From Neoalteromonas flava (GTDB lineage Bacteria > Pseudomonadota > Gammaproteobacteria > Enterobacterales > Alteromonadaceae), in contig NZ_PEAX01000003.1 of assembly GCF_002807685.1 (NCBI RefSeq), positions 62,001 to 126,000 on the forward strand: a stretch of DNA of 64,000 nt, in the 5' to 3' direction. Made by a program: the position numbers and the translations under genes. The stretch's first letter is position 1. Every line of letters starts with the position of its first letter. Under the pieces are notes generated by a model. That model searched no databases, was not told where the DNA came from, and worked only from the letters and a program-made list of their open reading frames with translations. Shown here piece by piece: positions 62,316 to 64,000 of the stretch.

Positions 62316-62801
62316 ATGAATTGGTTTGATTTCGCCATTATAGGCATCATTGCTCTGTCGACCATCATTAGTCTGATCCGCGGATTTGTGAAAGAAGCTA
62401 TCTCACTAGCGGTCTGGTTCTCAGCATTATTTATTGCCAGTCAATTCTACCCTGATATCGCCGTTTATCTTACCCGTATTAGCGACGAACTACTGCGTAA
62501 CGGTGTGGCGATTGCGATTCTTTTTGTGGCCACGTTAATTGTTGGCGGTTTGGTTAATTATGTTTTTACGCAACTCGTAAAAGCCACTGGTTTAAGTGGG
62601 ACAGACCGAGCGCTTGGCGCCGTTTTCGGGGCACTGCGCGGCGTTCTGATAATCAGTGCATTATTATTTTTTCTGGACACCTTTACCCCCTCAGCGAATA
62701 GCGAATGGTGGCAAACATCTATATTGGTGCCTGAATTTGCAGTCATAATTGAGTGGTTCTTCCAGTATATGAAGGACAGTTCAAGCTTCTTAACTACTTA
62801 A
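62316..62801 (+). CDS. cvpA: CvpA family membrane protein
   Basis: A 161-aa inner-membrane protein with four hydrophobic segments. The N-terminus [20 protein letters not shown] and the block [16 protein letters not shown] are characteristic. The family was first noticed through colicin V production and has since been tied to envelope stress and biofilm, but the molecular role is not settled. It lies 16 bases upstream of purF, the conserved position. Confidence 0.93.
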   Translation: MNWFDFAIIGIIALSTIISLIRGFVKEAISLAVWFSALFIASQFYPDIAVYLTRISDELLRNGVAIAILFVATLIVGGLVNYVFTQLVKATGLSGTDRALGAVFGALRGVLIISALLFFLDTFTPSANSEWWQTSILVPEFAVIIEWFFQYMKDSSSFLTT

Positions 62802-62817
62802 GAGATAGGTAATTCAC

Positions 62818-64000
62818 ATGTGTGGTATTGTTGGAATTGTTGGTAAATCAGGTGTTGCACAATCGTTGTACGACGGCCTGACAGTCTTACAGCATCGTGG
62901 TCAAGATGCTGCAGGGATAATGACTATCGACAACAATATGTTTAACTTACGCAAAGCCAACGGCTTGGTGCGCGACGTTTTTCATACACGTCATATGAAG
63001 CGTCTAACAGGCAATATGGGCATTGGGCACTGTCGCTACCCTACGGCAGGCACATCGAGCTCAGCTGAGGCACAACCTTTTTATGTTAATTCGCCGTTTG
63101 GTATTGCCTTTGCACACAATGGCAACTTGACCAATGCCGCTGAATTACAACAAGAGGTTTCGCGTATAGCGCGCCGCCATATCAACACCACGTCGGATTC
63201 TGAGTTACTGCTCAACATTCTTGCTCACGAATTACAAATTTGCTCTGAACTAACCCTCAATAGTACGGACATATTCAAAGTTGTTAGTAAGGTGCATCGT
63301 AAAATTAGAGGCGCGTATGCAGTTGTAGCAGCAATTATTGGACATGGTATTGTCGCCTTTCGGGATCCAAATGGTATCCGTCCGTTAGCGTTAGGTAAGC
63401 GTGTAAGTGAATTAGGCGAAGAATATATGGTTGCATCTGAGAGCGTGGCGCTGGATGCAGTTGGCTTTAAGTTTGTGCGTGATGTAGCCCCTGGCGAGGC
63501 AGTCTATATCACCGAACAAGGCCAACTATTTACCCAGCAGTGCGCAGAAGAGCCAGTATCAGCACCCTGTATCTTCGAGTTTGTTTATTTTGCCCGTCCG
63601 GATTCATTTATCGATGGTATCTCGGTCTATGCATCACGCGTGAACATGGGTAAGAAATTGGGTGAAAAGATCAAGCGCGAGTGGGCTGATTTAGACATTG
63701 ATGTCGTCATTCCTATTCCAGAAACCTCAATGGATGTAGCGCTACAAATCGCCAATACCTTGGACTTACCGTATCGTCAGGGTTTTGTTAAAAACCGCTA
63801 TATTGGACGTACGTTTATCATGCCTGGCCAAACCATGCGGAAAAAGTCAGTGCGGCGTAAATTGAATGCAATTTCGTCTGAATTTAAAGATAAGAATGTT
63901 CTTTTGGTGGATGATTCAATTGTGCGCGGTACGACGTCTAGTCAGATTATCGAAATGGCGAGGGAGTCAGGGGCCAAAAAAGTTTACTTTGCCTCTGCTG
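62818..64000 (+). CDS. purF: Amidophosphoribosyltransferase (truncated by the window end)
   Basis: Catalyses the first committed step of purine synthesis, making phosphoribosylamine from PRPP and glutamine. About 394 of the usual 505 residues are in the window and the frame is still open at the end. The ATG at 62818 is followed at once by the nucleophile Cys ([12 protein letters not shown]). The glutaminase domain includes [20 protein letters not shown], and the PRPP-binding motif [14 protein letters not shown] is at about residue 361-374. It follows cvpA by 16 bases. Confidence 0.95.
   Translation, partial: MCGIVGIVGKSGVAQSLYDGLTVLQHRGQDAAGIMTIDNNMFNLRKANGLVRDVFHTRHMKRLTGNMGIGHCRYPTAGTSSSAEAQPFYVNSPFGIAFAHNGNLTNAAELQQEVSRIARRHINTTSDSELLLNILAHELQICSELTLNSTDIFKVVSKVHRKIRGAYAVVAAIIGHGIVAFRDPNGIRPLALGKRVSELGEEYMVASESVALDAVGFKFVRDVAPGEAVYITEQGQLFTQQCAEEPVSAPCIFEFVYFARPDSFIDGISVYASRVNMGKKLGEKIKREWADLDIDVVIPIPETSMDVALQIANTLDLPYRQGFVKNRYIGRTFIMPGQTMRKKSVRRKLNAISSEFKDKNVLLVDDSIVRGTTSSQIIEMARESGAKKVYFASA

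Overview
The window looks like chromosomal DNA of a marine gammaproteobacterium, most likely in or near the Alteromonadales. The evidence is several gene orders shared with enteric bacteria and Alteromonadales: ycgN / dsbB / nhaB / fadR; epmC / yfcL / mnmC / fabB; and pdxB / asd / fimV / truA / accD / folC / dedD / cvpA / purF. No rRNA, tRNA, CRISPR array, insertion sequence or prophage gene was seen. The taxonomic placement is inference from gene content and order.

Layout. 1-7 kb: rnd, ycgL, an MltB-type lytic transglycosylase, a fumarylacetoacetase-family hydrolase, ycgN, then dsbB and nhaB on the minus strand, divergent from fadR, which has a FadR-box-like site just upstream. 7-14.5 kb: a storage-lipid neighbourhood with two phasin-like granule proteins, a degenerate HD-GYP-like protein translationally coupled to a DUF3336-patatin lipase, and a DUF445 / TetR / wax ester synthase (WS/DGAT) operon. 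14.5-17.8 kb: an exported S9 peptidase and two small unknown genes. 17.8-23.6 kb: a complete heme uptake locus (TonB receptor divergent from hmuTUV and a HugZ-type heme enzyme) around a Fur box. 23.6-28.8 kb: a minus-strand block whose core is a thermostable-hemolysin-family protein, an AMP-dependent acyl ligase, a heme-oxygenase-like di-iron enzyme and a short-chain dehydrogenase. These four are tightly coupled and look like a small biosynthetic pathway. 29-39.6 kb: an exported alpha/beta hydrolase, an old-yellow-enzyme oxidoreductase behind a large dyad, a solute-binding protein, a GMC oxidoreductase, D-lactate dehydrogenase, and a TetR regulator divergent from a dienoyl-CoA isomerase and fadH. 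39.6-42 kb: an aspartic protease, a thioesterase and a FFLEELY-motif protein. 42-50 kb: epmC, a GGDGT-motif kinase-like gene, yfcL, three tandem FlgO-domain lipoproteins, mnmC and fabB. 50-54.7 kb: a Crp/Fnr regulator, a class II aldolase-family gene, a MEST-like hydrolase, pdxB and asd. 55-64 kb: a highly acidic, repeat-rich fimV, then truA, accD, folC, dedD, cvpA and purF (cut by the window end).

How the parts fit. Much of the window concerns fatty acids and lipids: synthesis (accD, fabB), regulation (fadR), breakdown of unsaturated chains (isomerase plus fadH), storage and mobilisation (phasins, WS/DGAT, patatin). The hemolysin-family cluster probably diverts an acyl chain into an unknown product. 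Its first gene has a ribosome binding site that can be fully paired in a hairpin. This cluster is the best candidate for an under-described system here.
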